64,000 nucleotides of DNA from Prochlorococcus sp. AG-402-C09 (GTDB lineage Bacteria > Cyanobacteriota > Cyanobacteriia > PCC-6307 > Cyanobiaceae). Positions 1 to 8,856 of this stretch are shown here, piece by piece. The stretch is taken from assembly GCA_003279565.1 (NCBI GenBank), contig QCHN01000001.1, positions 124,001 through 188,000 on the forward strand. The letters run 5' to 3'. The position numbers were made by a program, and so were the translations under genes. The notes beneath the pieces are model-generated. The model was given only the letters and a program-made list of their open reading frames with translations, did not search any database and was not told the DNA's origin. How positions within the stretch are numbered: position 1 is the stretch's first letter; the number at the start of each line of letters is the position of its first letter.

Positions 1-111
1 CTAGATTGGTTAATCACTGATGCTCGAAGACAGGACTTAGGAGAACCGTCACCCCAACAAAAAGCAATGGCTGAATTACTAGGAACTGACCTAATTGGTT
101 CTTCTAACTAA
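1..111 (+). CDS. C-terminal end of an unidentified protein (5' partial)
   Basis: Frame 1 is open from the first base to a TAA at 109-111 and encodes 36 residues ending in LLGTDLIGSSN. The start lies outside the window. The last 8 bases overlap the 3' end of the convergent metF-like gene, a normal arrangement in this compact genome. I do not recognise the family from this tail. It is soluble, with a charged stretch (TDARRQDLGEPSPQQK) and no membrane segment. Confidence 0.55.
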   Translation, partial: LDWLITDARRQDLGEPSPQQKAMAELLGTDLIGSSN

Positions 112-991
112 TATTTATATTTGCTCTATCTAAAATCATAGGTATGTGTTGCTCTGCTTTAACAGCCATGAGGTGAACTCCTTGAGCAATTCCAAGAAAA
201 CTTTTTACTTGCTCAGCAGCAATTGAAATACCTTCATCAATAGGGTTTGAGGAACCCTCAAGTCTAGAAATGATTGATTGGGGTATGCATGCTCCAGGAA
301 CTACACGATTTATGAATTGAGCATTTTTGGCGGATTTGATCAGAAATACCCCAGCTAAAACAGGGATTTGCATAGGCTCTGTTATTTCCTTGCAAAATCG
401 CTCAAGTACTTTCTGGTCCATAACCATTTGAGTTTGTAGGAAATTTGCACCCGCTTTTTTTTTGAGTTCTATTCTTCTTCTTAAACCATCAAATCCTTTG
501 CAATTTGGATCTGCTGCGGCTCCAGCGAACAGATTAGTTGGGCCATCAGGTAACAAACCAGATACGGGATCTATTCCTTTGTTAAGTGATGTGACTTGAT
601 CAATCAGTTCTATTGAGTTTAAGTCTTGAACTGATTTGGATTGAGATTGATCTCCTACTCGTACAGGATCGCCAGTTAAACAGAGGATATTTCTTATTCC
701 TAAAGCGTGAGCTCCAAGTAATTCCGCTTGTAATGCGATTCGATTTCTATCCCTACATGATAATTGCAGGATTGGTTCAAGTTTTGCCTCTAAAAGCAGC
801 TTGCATAAGGCTAGACTGCTCATTCTCATGATTGCTCTGCTGCCATCTGTAACATTAAATCCATGCACAAGGTCATTTAATTCGACGGCTTTTGAGAGAG
901 CTAAATCTGTATTGCCGCCCCTTGGGGGCATAATTTCAGCAGTAATAGCTGATAAGCCAGATTCAAGACGATTTTGAAGTTTAGATTTCAC
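104..991 (-). CDS. metF: Methylenetetrahydrofolate reductase family protein
   Basis: 295 residues, about the size of bacterial MetF. The family uses FAD to reduce 5,10-methylene-THF to 5-methyl-THF, the methyl donor for methionine synthesis, in the cytosol. Supporting motifs are an N-terminal AEIMPPRGG with Glu19 in the place of the catalytic Glu, FNVTDG at 45-50, and LTGDP at 105-109, which matches the LxGDP flavin/folate loop. It is a lone gene, divergent from the LuxR-type regulator across about 75 bp and convergent with the partial gene at the left edge. The sequence departs from the E. coli type, as in many cyanobacterial MetF-like proteins, so the electron donor is not known from sequence. 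Confidence 0.85.
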   Translation of the reverse strand: MKSKLQNRLESGLSAITAEIMPPRGGNTDLALSKAVELNDLVHGFNVTDGSRAIMRMSSLALCKLLLEAKLEPILQLSCRDRNRIALQAELLGAHALGIRNILCLTGDPVRVGDQSQSKSVQDLNSIELIDQVTSLNKGIDPVSGLLPDGPTNLFAGAAADPNCKGFDGLRRRIELKKKAGANFLQTQMVMDQKVLERFCKEITEPMQIPVLAGVFLIKSAKNAQFINRVVPGACIPQSIISRLEGSSNPIDEGISIAAEQVKSFLGIAQGVHLMAVKAEQHIPMILDRANINIS

Positions 992-1066
992 ATGTATTTT
1001 TTACTAGATAATTACTATCGGTGATTAAAGGCCCTAATCTAAGTAGTATTAATTAATGAGTTGTGA

Positions 1067-1348
1067 GTGAGGGGAATGTTTACAGGAGAGATCGCTAATT
1101 CGTCCCACATGGGACTCTCCGCTAGGGAAATGGAGATCATTGGATTGGTTGCAGATGGTCTCACGAATCAAGAGATTGCTGAAAAACTGACAATTAGCAA
1201 AAGAACCGTAGACAATCATGTAAGCAATATGTTTACCAAAACAGGTTCAAAAAACAGAGTAGCTTTGTTGAACTGGGCAATGGATCATGGAAAGATATGC
1301 CGGGATGGGTTTAATTGTTGTTCATTGCCAGATGACACAGCTTCTTGA
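1067..1348 (+). CDS. pedR: Small LuxR-type HTH regulator, PedR-like
   Basis: At most 93 residues. Almost the whole protein is a LuxR/GerE helix-turn-helix: LSAREMEIIGLVADGLTNQE followed by the recognition helix SKRTVDNHVSNMF, with no receiver domain. A cysteine-bearing tail (KICRDGFNCC) follows. This architecture fits PedR of Synechocystis, a small redox-responsive LuxR-type regulator whose cysteines link DNA binding to photosynthetic electron transport through thioredoxin. The assignment to PedR is inference from size, lack of receiver and the Cys tail. The open frame starts at GTG 1067, but ATG 1076 is an equally good start and gives 90 residues. The gene is convergent with the 49-codon gene that ends 5 bp downstream. 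Confidence 0.8.
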   Translation: MRGMFTGEIANSSHMGLSAREMEIIGLVADGLTNQEIAEKLTISKRTVDNHVSNMFTKTGSKNRVALLNWAMDHGKICRDGFNCCSLPDDTAS

Positions 1349-1352
1349 AGAT

Positions 1353-1502
1353 CTAGTTATTTCCGTCCTTGTTAGGATCTTCTAGAGGCATTAGAGAAAA
1401 TTCAATTGATGATAAATCAAATAATTTTGCATATGCAATGCAAGCTTCCTTGTCAGCACAAGTAAAGCGAAGCATACCCTCTCTGTCGTAAAGGCCAAAC
1501 AA
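1353..1502 (-). CDS. Small conserved-looking protein with TTG start, unknown function
   Basis: A 49-codon frame begins at TTG (complement of 1500-1502) and ends at TAG (1353-1355). An ideal Shine-Dalgarno AGGAGG sits 6 bases upstream of the TTG, and no in-frame ATG lies upstream before a stop, so TTG is the likely start. The product begins MFGLYDREGMLRFTCADKE, continues ACIAYAKLFDL, and ends in an acidic, Asn-rich tail. It has two cysteines (15 and 21) and no membrane segment. The phrase FGLYDREGMLRF resembles small picocyanobacterial proteins I remember, but I cannot name a family. It fills what would otherwise be a 240-bp gap between the LuxR regulator and the CYTH gene. Confidence 0.7.
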   Translation of the reverse strand: MFGLYDREGMLRFTCADKEACIAYAKLFDLSSIEFSLMPLEDPNKDGNN

Positions 1503-1589
1503 GTTATACCTCCTGCAAAAGATGCATAGGCTGCTAGTTATTACTAGCGTTAATCATAAAGACAATCTAAAGGACGGTTTGCTCTTTGG

Positions 1590-2090
1590 CTATTTATCTT
1601 TAGCTTTCACCCGATCTTCTAAGGACAGCACTGAAATAGGTGTTTTTGCGAGATATGCATTACTTAATGATTTGATGCCTGTGATTTCTTCGCCACACCA
1701 TGATGGGACTTGAATTTCTTCTGATTCAGAATTCAATTCAATTTCAGCTATTTTTAAAGAGGAATTTGATCCATCAAAAAGATCAACCACCCAATTTTTG
1801 TTATTAATTTTTAGCTGATAGCGAGTTTTAATGATTTTATATTTTGATAATTTTATTAATTCAATAGCATCTTTAATAGGAATTGAATATTCAAACTCAT
1901 TGTTTAATAATCCATTTACAGAAGATTTTAATGTTATGTATGCTTTATTATTATCGATTATCCTTATTCGAGTAGTCCATTCATCTAAACTTGAACTTAA
2001 ATAAGCTTGACTAAAATCTTCACTTCTTATTACTTGAGATTTCCAATCTTCATTTGCAACTAAAAATCTTCTTTCGATTTCTATCCCCAT
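1590..2090 (-). CDS. CYTH-domain protein (triphosphate tunnel family)
   Basis: 166 residues starting MGIEIERRFLV, the N-terminal strand of the CYTH fold, where ExExK normally supplies triphosphate ligands. Here the motif reads E4-I-E6-R-R8, with Arg in place of Lys. Downstream strands carry the expected alternating charged pattern (TTRIRI, YITLKS, EFEYSI, VVDLFDG, AEIELNSE). Members are adenylate cyclases, thiamine triphosphatases or inorganic triphosphatases; the bacterial short forms are mostly triphosphatases, and sequence alone does not give the substrate. The ATG overlaps the nadK stop by one base (TAATG), so the two are probably translationally coupled. Confidence 0.85.
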   Translation of the reverse strand: MGIEIERRFLVANEDWKSQVIRSEDFSQAYLSSSLDEWTTRIRIIDNNKAYITLKSSVNGLLNNEFEYSIPIKDAIELIKLSKYKIIKTRYQLKINNKNWVVDLFDGSNSSLKIAEIELNSESEEIQVPSWCGEEITGIKSLSNAYLAKTPISVLSLEDRVKAKDK

Positions 2091-2995
2091 TATTTATTAC
2101 TCTCGTTAAGGCTACTGGCCCAATGAAGCTTTTGAGTTATTGTCTTATAATAAGACAGATTTTCATCTAAAATTATTATTGAGGTTGAATGATTAGATTT
2201 CTTTATTAAGCATGTATCATTGGCCTCAATAAGACATCCACTAGTTCCATCTAACCATAGCTTTATTTTTTGCTTCTTTTCTCTTATTGTTTTTATTACT
2301 AATTGAGAATCAGGAGGAACCACTATCGGTCTGCTAGCCAAACTCATTGGACATATTGCACTTACAATTATTGCATCCAAATAAGGATGGATTATCGGTC
2401 CTCCTGCTGCCATAGAGTAAGCAGTAGATCCTGTTGGGGTCGAGAAGATAAGTCCATCTCCTTTGTATTTGTCAACAGCTTCACCATCTATTTCCAGCGC
2501 AAGACTGCAGGTAGGTGCAATTTCGTCTGTGCAAGATCGTAAATAAAAATCATTTAGAGCAAAAAAAGATTTTTTAATAGTTCTCTCTTTATTACTCTTT
2601 TCTGTAAATACAGTTGCTTCAAGCATCATTCTTTTTTGTATATTAAATCTATTATTTGAAACTCTCTCCCAAAAATTTGCTTGCTTTAAGATATGACGAT
2701 CGTGTGTCAAAAAGCCTAGATTCCCCCCCACATTGAAACTTAAAATAGGTATGTTTTTCGGGGATAAATATCTGGCAGCCCTTAAGACTGTTCCATCACC
2801 CCCCAAGACAAGAGCGATTTCCGGTAAAACCTCAGACATTGAAAATAATTGATTAATATTATTTGTTTCATTACTTATTTCTGAAAAGAAAACTTTTTTC
2901 CCATAAGCTTCAATTATCTTCTTACAGTTTAAGGTCTCTTTATATGCAATATCACTATCTGATCTATATAAGATCCAGATCAGATTGGTTGTCAT
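2090..2995 (-). CDS. nadK: NAD kinase
   Basis: 301 residues. It phosphorylates NAD to NADP with ATP or polyphosphate. The diagnostic GGDGT is at 65-69, followed by FNVGGNLGFLT and the GDGLIFSTPTGSTAYS segment of the active site. Cyanobacteria often carry two NAD kinases and this one could be either paralogue. It is the last gene but one of a minus-strand run: ndhE ends just upstream (about 9 bp) and the CYTH gene overlaps its stop by one base, so transcription may continue from the ndh genes. Confidence 0.92.
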   Translation of the reverse strand: MTTNLIWILYRSDSDIAYKETLNCKKIIEAYGKKVFFSEISNETNNINQLFSMSEVLPEIALVLGGDGTVLRAARYLSPKNIPILSFNVGGNLGFLTHDRHILKQANFWERVSNNRFNIQKRMMLEATVFTEKSNKERTIKKSFFALNDFYLRSCTDEIAPTCSLALEIDGEAVDKYKGDGLIFSTPTGSTAYSMAAGGPIIHPYLDAIIVSAICPMSLASRPIVVPPDSQLVIKTIREKKQKIKLWLDGTSGCLIEANDTCLIKKSNHSTSIIILDENLSYYKTITQKLHWASSLNESNK

Positions 2996-3004
2996 TGATG
3001 ATTT

Positions 3005-3334
3005 CTACCATTTTAGTAGATTGAAATTTTCCATATCAATAGTAACTCTATTTCTATACAATGAAAGTAGTATTGCTAGTCCAACAGCTGCCTCAGCCGC
3101 TGCCACTGTGATAACAAAAATTGAAAATACTTGCCCTCTAATTATTGATCCGTCAATATATGATGAAAAACTCATAAGATTTATGTTTACTGCATTTAAC
3201 ATTAATTCAATACTCATTAAAACACGTACAGCATTTCGACTATTTATTAATCCCCAGACGCCTGTGCAGAACAGAAATGCAGCTACTATGAGATAAGCCT
3301 GAAGTGGTATTGGTCCAATAGAATTCTCTATCAT
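3005..3334 (-). CDS. ndhE: NDH-1 subunit NdhE (NuoK/ND4L type)
   Basis: 109 residues with three hydrophobic helices, near the family's usual length. NdhE is a membrane subunit of the photosynthetic NDH-1 complex, part of the proton-pumping arm that also serves cyclic electron flow and CO2 uptake. Family signatures are [20 protein letters not shown] in helix 1-2, including the buried Glu of NuoK, and [20 protein letters not shown] in the last helix. It is the fourth gene of an ndhA-I-G-E cluster, 31 bp after ndhG. Confidence 0.95.
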   Translation of the reverse strand: MIENSIGPIPLQAYLIVAAFLFCTGVWGLINSRNAVRVLMSIELMLNAVNINLMSFSSYIDGSIIRGQVFSIFVITVAAAEAAVGLAILLSLYRNRVTIDMENFNLLKW

Positions 3335-3365
3335 TTTAGTAATTAATTTATATATATAAATAATC

Positions 3366-3968
3366 TCATTTTAAACTATTTTCAGAAAGAAGAGGAATAT
3401 TATTATTAATTAATGACTTTTTATTTTTGAAATCATTTATGGAATCTTTTGGAATTGTTACATCTCTTCTTGCTAATACAATTGCTCCTATCATAGCCAT
3501 TAATAATAGAATCGAAGCAAGTTCAAAAGGTAATAAATAATCAGTGAATAAATGTTCTCCAATTCTTTCAGTTGCTTCTTCACCAATAGAGGTTGGTCCA
3601 GGCAATTTCCATTTAGTGGTAATGCTAACCCGTAGTAATAAGATTAATAATCCACCACAAACTCCACCAGATATAAATTTTCTAGTTTTAAGACCTTCAA
3701 TTGGTTTTAAATTTTCTTTCTTATTAACTAACATAATTGCGAATAATATCAAAACATTTACAGCTCCTACATATACAAGAATTTGAGCTGCAGCAACAAA
3801 ACTTGCATTTAGTAAAAGATATAAACCTGCTACGGCCATAAATACTCCGCCTAATATAAAGGCTGAGTAAACAATATTTTCTAATAAAACAACTGCCAAA
3901 CTTCCAGAAACTATGACAGCACTTAGAATTAAAAAGCAAATTAATTCTGTTGAATCAGCGATATTCAT
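3366..3968 (-). CDS. ndhG: NDH-1 subunit NdhG (NuoJ/ND6 type)
   Basis: 200 residues with five predicted membrane segments in the first 165, then a charged tail. The segment [19 protein letters not shown] is the conserved NuoJ/ND6 helix, and [20 protein letters not shown] is the last helix. NdhG belongs to the membrane arm of NDH-1 beside NdhE and NdhA. Its ATG overlaps the ndhI stop by one base (TAATG), which suggests coupled translation. The tail after ARRD is Lys/Asn-rich and AT-biased. Confidence 0.95.
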   Translation of the reverse strand: MNIADSTELICFLILSAVIVSGSLAVVLLENIVYSAFILGGVFMAVAGLYLLLNASFVAAAQILVYVGAVNVLILFAIMLVNKKENLKPIEGLKTRKFISGGVCGGLLILLLRVSITTKWKLPGPTSIGEEATERIGEHLFTDYLLPFELASILLLMAMIGAIVLARRDVTIPKDSINDFKNKKSLINNNIPLLSENSLK

Positions 3969-4621
3969 TAATTCGTAGAATTTGATTTGTTTGGGACCAT
4001 GTCGGTCGAATCAACAGTATCCTTTCCTTGTGATATCTCTTCTTGGAGTTCTTTTATAATCTGAGTAGGTAATTTACCTGCTCTTTTTTGGTTTGGAGGT
4101 AAGTCATGAGGATCCATTATCCCTTCGGGCAAATAAGCTAATTCTCTGAGAGGACGAACTGACGGATCTGAAGTTACGCTTGTTGGTAGCCTCCCCAGGG
4201 CAACATTATCGTAGTTAAGGCTATGTCTATCAAACGCAGCAAGTTCATATTCTTCTGTCATTGACAAGCAATTGGTAGGGCAATACTCAACGCAATTTCC
4301 ACAAAAAATACATGCACCAAAATCAATAGAATAATTTCTCAATTCTTTTTTCTTAGTTTCTTTATTCATAACCCAATCAACAACTGGAAGATTGATGGGG
4401 CAAACCCTTACGCAAACCTCGCAAGCTATACATTTGTCGAATTCATAATGAATCCTTCCTCTATAACGCTCAGAAGGAATTAGCTTTTCGTAAGGATATT
4501 GAACAGTTACAGGCCTTCTACGCATATGGTCGAAGGTAACGCTTAGTCCATCAAATAAATATTTCGCTGCACTAACAGCCTCTTTAGTGTAATCCCTAAC
4601 TTTTTCAAGGAAACCAAGCAT
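3968..4621 (-). CDS. ndhI: NDH-1 subunit NdhI (NuoI type, 2x[4Fe-4S])
   Basis: 217 residues. Two classical [4Fe-4S] binding motifs are visible: [12 protein letters not shown] at 64-75 and [12 protein letters not shown] at 104-115. NdhI carries electrons through the connecting part of NDH-1, accepting them from ferredoxin in cyanobacteria. An N-terminal amphipathic helix precedes the clusters. The last 40-50 residues form an acidic, Ser/Asn-rich tail of the kind found in cyanobacterial NdhI. ndhA lies upstream across 109 bp containing a long inverted repeat, and ndhG overlaps the stop. Confidence 0.97.
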   Translation of the reverse strand: MLGFLEKVRDYTKEAVSAAKYLFDGLSVTFDHMRRRPVTVQYPYEKLIPSERYRGRIHYEFDKCIACEVCVRVCPINLPVVDWVMNKETKKKELRNYSIDFGACIFCGNCVEYCPTNCLSMTEEYELAAFDRHSLNYDNVALGRLPTSVTSDPSVRPLRELAYLPEGIMDPHDLPPNQKRAGKLPTQIIKELQEEISQGKDTVDSTDMVPNKSNSTN

Positions 4622-4667
4622 ATCAAATTTTCTGCCGGTGGCCTCTTATTACATTAGTCATTATACA

Positions 4668-4708
4668 GTTTTTTTCAAGTAAATGTAGGTACTTTTACTT
4701 AAAAAAAC
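4668..4708 (-). other. Inverted repeat between ndhA and ndhI
   Basis: GTTTTTTT (4668-4675), a single C, and AAGTAAA (4677-4683) are mirrored by TTTACTT (4694-4700) and AAAAAAAC (4701-4708): 15 complementary pairs with one bulged base and a 10-base loop. In the ndh transcript this folds into one A/U-rich hairpin. No U-tract follows the right arm in the sense direction, so it does not look like a simple terminator. An RNA processing or stability element within the operon is possible. Confidence 0.5.
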
Positions 4709-4730
4709 TAGCTAATGTGTTGCTTCTCTT

Positions 4731-5849
4731 CTATCCGCCAAATGTCATAGGAAATGCCAATTTAAGTGAAGCAGTTACAAGCAAATTTACCAACGAAATA
4801 GGTAAAAGAAACTTCCATCCTAAATCAAGTAATTGATCAATTCGAACTCTTGGAGTTGTCCATCTCAACAAGATTGCTAAAAATACAAGTAAATAAGCCT
4901 TGAGGATTGTCATAACAATTCCAAGGGAAGCAGCAATAATTTGAACTAACGGATTATCAATTGATAGTCCTATCAAAGATGAAAACCAATCAATTGATAT
5001 TGGAAAACCCCATCCTCCTAAGTACAGAACGGAAACAAGTAAAGCAGATAAAACAAGATTTATGTATCCAGCCAAGTAAAAGAGAGCAAATTTCATACCT
5101 GCATACTCAGTTTGATAACCCGCTACAAGTTCTTCTTCTGCCTCCGGTAAATCAAAAGGGAGTCTCTCGCATTCAGCTAATGCACATATCCAAAAAATAA
5201 TAAAACCTACAGGTTGTCGCCATATGTTCCAGCTAAGAAAACCAGCAGTATTTTGTTGCTCAACTATATCAACAGTACTCAATGAATTGCTCATCATAAC
5301 TATTGCTAAAACCGCTAGTGCTAGTGGAATTTCATAACTAATTGATTGAGCGGCAGCCCTAAGTCCACCTAGTAACGAATATTTATTGTTGGAAGAGTAG
5401 CCACTCATTAGCAGACCAATGGGTTGAATACTACTTAGGGCAATCCACAAAAAGATTCCTATGCCAACATTGCTAATTAAAAGATTTTGACCAAAAGGAA
5501 CAATTAACCAAGATAGGATTACAGGAACTAAAACTAATATTGGACCAACTGTAAAAAGAACACTATCTGCCCTTGCTGGAATAATGTCTTCTTTTACTAA
5601 AAGTTTCAAACCGTCTGCCATTGGCTGAAGAATACCAAGTGCACCTGCATATTCAGGTCCAATTCTCTGTTGAGCTGCTGCAGAAATTTTTCGTTCAAGC
5701 CAAACTGTTACTAATACACCAATCACAGCTGACACCAATACTAAAAGCATTGGAAGAGGAATCCATAAAAGATGTGCTAATTCATGAGATAAGCCAAGGT
5801 GTTGAACACCTTGGGTAAAACTCATTTCAAGGTCTATACCTGAATTCAC
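4731..5849 (-). CDS. ndhA: NDH-1 subunit NdhA (NuoH/ND1 type)
   Basis: 372 residues with about eight membrane helices, the usual length for cyanobacterial NdhA. NdhA sits at the junction of membrane and peripheral arms and shapes the quinone channel. Conserved loops are visible: [20 protein letters not shown] near residues 50-70 and [20 protein letters not shown] near 230-250. The segment [20 protein letters not shown] near the C terminus is also family-typical. It is the first gene of the ndhA-I-G-E cluster, 75 bp downstream of gltA. Confidence 0.97.
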   Translation of the reverse strand: MNSGIDLEMSFTQGVQHLGLSHELAHLLWIPLPMLLVLVSAVIGVLVTVWLERKISAAAQQRIGPEYAGALGILQPMADGLKLLVKEDIIPARADSVLFTVGPILVLVPVILSWLIVPFGQNLLISNVGIGIFLWIALSSIQPIGLLMSGYSSNNKYSLLGGLRAAAQSISYEIPLALAVLAIVMMSNSLSTVDIVEQQNTAGFLSWNIWRQPVGFIIFWICALAECERLPFDLPEAEEELVAGYQTEYAGMKFALFYLAGYINLVLSALLVSVLYLGGWGFPISIDWFSSLIGLSIDNPLVQIIAASLGIVMTILKAYLLVFLAILLRWTTPRVRIDQLLDLGWKFLLPISLVNLLVTASLKLAFPMTFGG

Positions 5850-5924
5850 TTCTGATATTTAATCTATTGATAAGGTTAGTGTAATTTTTGAATTAATTTA
5901 AATTCGAAAAAAATTAATTTCAAA

Positions 5925-7052
5925 TTACCGTTGCTCAAGAGGCTTCCAATTTCTCATTTTTGCTCCATCATAAATTTGTGAAGGTCTAAAAATTCTATTT
6001 GCTCCTAGTTGCTCTCTCCAGTGAGCCAACCAACCAGCAACTCTTGAAATCGCAAAAACTGGCGTAAACAAATCTCGAGGAATGCCAAGCTTTCGATAAA
6101 CAAGTCCAGAATAAAAGTCAACATTTGGGAATATACCCTTAGGCCCCAGTCTGGAAATAGCCTCTTCTTCAAGTGTTTTGGCTACTTCATACATTTCATC
6201 TTTACCAAATTCCGAGAAAAGTTCCTCAGCGAAGGCTTGTAAAATTGTCGCCCTAGGGTCTTTGACACGGTACTCCCTGTGACCAAAACCCATGATTTTC
6301 CTTTTTTTTGCAATTGCCTCATTGAGAAATGAAGAGGCTTTATCAGGTATCCCAATTTCTTCTAACATTGCTATCACATCTTCATTTGCTCCTCCATGAA
6401 GAGGCCCAGCCAATGTTCCAACAGCAGAGGCTACTACAGCATATGGATCAGTTAGTGTGCTTGCAGTTACTCTTGCGCTGAAAGTACTTGCATTGAGACT
6501 ATGTTCGGCATGAAGAATCAAACATCTGTCGAAAACTCTTGCTGCGAGAGGATTTGGTTCCCGCTCGGTGAGCATATAAAGGAAATTAGAAGAATAAGGT
6601 AAGTCATCCTGGGGTTGAATTGGATCGTCACCTTTTCTTATTTGCTCGAAAGCAGCAACCATGGTTGGAATTTTTGCAATCAACCTCACGACTGCGTCGT
6701 AGATATATTTTGGATCATCAATTGCTCTTCGAGAATAAAAGAGGCCCAGAGATGCAGCACTTGCTTGCAAAGCATCCATAGGATGACCTGATTCTGGAAA
6801 ACACTTGAGCATATCTCTAATTCGAAAGCTCACGCGTCTATGCATTTGCACGTCTTCTTCAAATTTCTTAAGCTCAGTTTTCGTGGGAAGTTCTCCCCAT
6901 ATCAAAAGAAATGCAGTTTCTAGAAAACTACTTTTTTGGGCTAGCTCAGATATTGGATAACCTCTATAGTTCAGATTTCCTTCTGTCCCATTGATTTCAC
7001 ATATCCTTGAGTTGGTTACTGGAACGCCTTCCAAGCCGGGTTTTAGAACCAA
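5925..7052 (-). CDS. gltA: Citrate synthase
   Basis: 375 residues, the short (archaeal/Gram-positive-like) form. It condenses oxaloacetate and acetyl-CoA to citrate; in Prochlorococcus this mainly feeds 2-oxoglutarate and nitrogen assimilation through an incomplete TCA cycle. Catalytic signatures are HAEHSLNAST, GFGHREYRVKDPR (second catalytic His) and the Asp in FPNVDFYSG. It lies upstream of ndhA with a 75-bp gap and has its own likely promoter in the 141-bp gap before it. Confidence 0.95.
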   Translation of the reverse strand: MVLKPGLEGVPVTNSRICEINGTEGNLNYRGYPISELAQKSSFLETAFLLIWGELPTKTELKKFEEDVQMHRRVSFRIRDMLKCFPESGHPMDALQASAASLGLFYSRRAIDDPKYIYDAVVRLIAKIPTMVAAFEQIRKGDDPIQPQDDLPYSSNFLYMLTEREPNPLAARVFDRCLILHAEHSLNASTFSARVTASTLTDPYAVVASAVGTLAGPLHGGANEDVIAMLEEIGIPDKASSFLNEAIAKKRKIMGFGHREYRVKDPRATILQAFAEELFSEFGKDEMYEVAKTLEEEAISRLGPKGIFPNVDFYSGLVYRKLGIPRDLFTPVFAISRVAGWLAHWREQLGANRIFRPSQIYDGAKMRNWKPLEQR

Positions 7053-7144
7053 ATTAATTGTCTTTTGTTCGTTATCTATGGCTTTAGCTCCTGCAAAATA
7101 ATTTTTCTGTCCAATTGGAAAAAATAATTTTCCACTTGAAATTT

Positions 7145-7172
7145 ATTATATAGAATTAAGCTAGCTGTTGAA
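7145..7172 (-). promoter_or_regulatory. Candidate promoter of gltA
   Basis: On the minus strand a perfect TATAAT (complement of 7145-7150) lies 93 bases upstream of the gltA ATG, with TTCAAC (complement of 7167-7172) 16 bases further up as a weak -35. The leader contains a short inverted repeat, GGAAAA...TTTTCC. This is pattern matching only; in DNA this AT-rich such boxes arise by chance. Confidence 0.35.
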
Positions 7173-7193
7173 TATAGTACTTTAAACTTTTTA

Positions 7194-8780
7194 TTAACTT
7201 GTTTTTAAGTTGATTTTAAATTTAATGAAGTCTGGATAATTAATTGTAGGGACTGAAATAGATATATCAATATTTTGAGGTGGGCTTAGGTTATTTCCTA
7301 GCATAGTTTTAAATAACATATAAGGATAGAAATTATTTAGAAGTGTCTTAGTTTTTTCTTCCCCTAAATGAATTCTCAGGACATCATCAAAATCATTAAG
7401 TTTATCTATCTTTTGATCATTATCTGAATAATTTTGTAAATAGTTTTTATTATCAAAATTTAAAATAGAGGATAAGTTTTGACTCCAAATGTAATTCTCT
7501 TCATTCTCTTCAATAATTGCCTCAATGTTATCTTTTAGCTCATATTCTTTATTTTCATCTGTACTTATTTTTGACCAAATATTTAGCTTCTTATTCTCAA
7601 CATCTAGATTTGTACTTAAAAAGTTCTCTTTTTTTAAAATATCACTTATCTTTTTTTTACTCGTATCAGATTTCCTAGTCAAAACCAACCAGTCTTTATC
7701 ATTTATCCAAATCAAATTTTCTTTTGAGTTTTCAAGAATTATTTTGAAAAGATTAGAATAATCTGAGGTTGTTGATTCTTCAATAAGAGATGCTATAAGA
7801 TTTTGATATGGATGGTCAGAATCTTTTCTGAAATACTGCATTGGATTATCAACTAATATGAAATCTTCATATAATTCAGATTCTTTTATGATATCAATTA
7901 AATTATAATTAATATCTTTGACTGGCATTTTTGTCTTAATATTATAAGAGATTATTCCTTCTAAATTTAATTTATTTTCATCTAAATTTATAGAAGATAT
8001 TAAATTATCTATCTCATTTATTTTAAATAAATTTTTTTCTTGACCTATTAGATTAAAAATCTTTTTTGGTGATATTTCTAATAATAATAACCCGTCTTTA
8101 AGGTTATCCTTTAATTGAATATTCTTATACTCTTTCTTCGTATTTAACATATTACTATTAATTTGCAATATTGAAGATTGTATGATTTTCGGATTGGAAG
8201 CTATTAAAAGATTATCTTGGTCATTTGCAAAATAAATTGAGCTATTTGAATTAATAATTTTTGAAATTATCTCTATGTTTGAGTTGTTTATTTTAGTGCT
8301 TTGGTTATTGTCCTTATCAATAATTTTTGATCCTAAAATAGATTCTAATTCTGTTTTGATATTTACATCTTCTTTTATTGCTAAGACCATCATCCAATCA
8401 TTTAGAGCTTGTGTATGTGAATCCAATACTGCAAAACTTCCATAATCTCCTACCCATTTTGAGATGTCTTTTGCAAAATCAAGACTAATTAATTTAAAAG
8501 ATGAATCTCTAATAAAGCTTATCTTTTTATTTATTCTATTTTTACTAGCTTTGTCTTGATACTTTTCGAAATAGTTTGGAACTATAGCTGGATTTAGTTT
8601 CCAGTGAAAAATTAGATCAGTATTTGTTGGTATATATTTCGAGGAAACCGGAGCATTAAATGATTCTTCATTGAACTTTGGGATTTGCTTTAGATGCTTA
8701 TAGCGCCAGATAAATATCCCGGTGAGAATTGATAAAATTACTATTCCTAATATCAAAAAACTAGATAGACGTGATTTCAT
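7194..8780 (-). CDS. DUF3352-like membrane-anchored protein, unknown function
   Basis: 528 residues. One hydrophobic helix (FLILGIVILSILTGIFIWRY, about residues 8-27) anchors the N terminus, and the remaining 500 residues look extracytoplasmic: rich in Asn, Lys, Ile and Asp, without further membrane segments. The opening VSSKYIPTNTDLIFHWKLNP, and paired segments on resisting or evaluating small tracts, resemble the cyanobacterial DUF3352 proteins, which I believe is the right family but cannot test. Codon use is more AT-biased than in neighbours, in keeping with fast divergence. It is convergent with nothing and faces the rhodanese gene across 76 bp. Confidence 0.7.
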   Translation of the reverse strand: MKSRLSSFLILGIVILSILTGIFIWRYKHLKQIPKFNEESFNAPVSSKYIPTNTDLIFHWKLNPAIVPNYFEKYQDKASKNRINKKISFIRDSSFKLISLDFAKDISKWVGDYGSFAVLDSHTQALNDWMMVLAIKEDVNIKTELESILGSKIIDKDNNQSTKINNSNIEIISKIINSNSSIYFANDQDNLLIASNPKIIQSSILQINSNMLNTKKEYKNIQLKDNLKDGLLLLEISPKKIFNLIGQEKNLFKINEIDNLISSINLDENKLNLEGIISYNIKTKMPVKDINYNLIDIIKESELYEDFILVDNPMQYFRKDSDHPYQNLIASLIEESTTSDYSNLFKIILENSKENLIWINDKDWLVLTRKSDTSKKKISDILKKENFLSTNLDVENKKLNIWSKISTDENKEYELKDNIEAIIEENEENYIWSQNLSSILNFDNKNYLQNYSDNDQKIDKLNDFDDVLRIHLGEEKTKTLLNNFYPYMLFKTMLGNNLSPPQNIDISISVPTINYPDFIKFKINLKTS

Positions 8781-8856
8781 TTTTTATTATTTGAGCATTT
8801 GTATACTTTTTGAGCTTTGATAACAGAAAGTTTAATCTTTAATTAGAATCTCAAAT

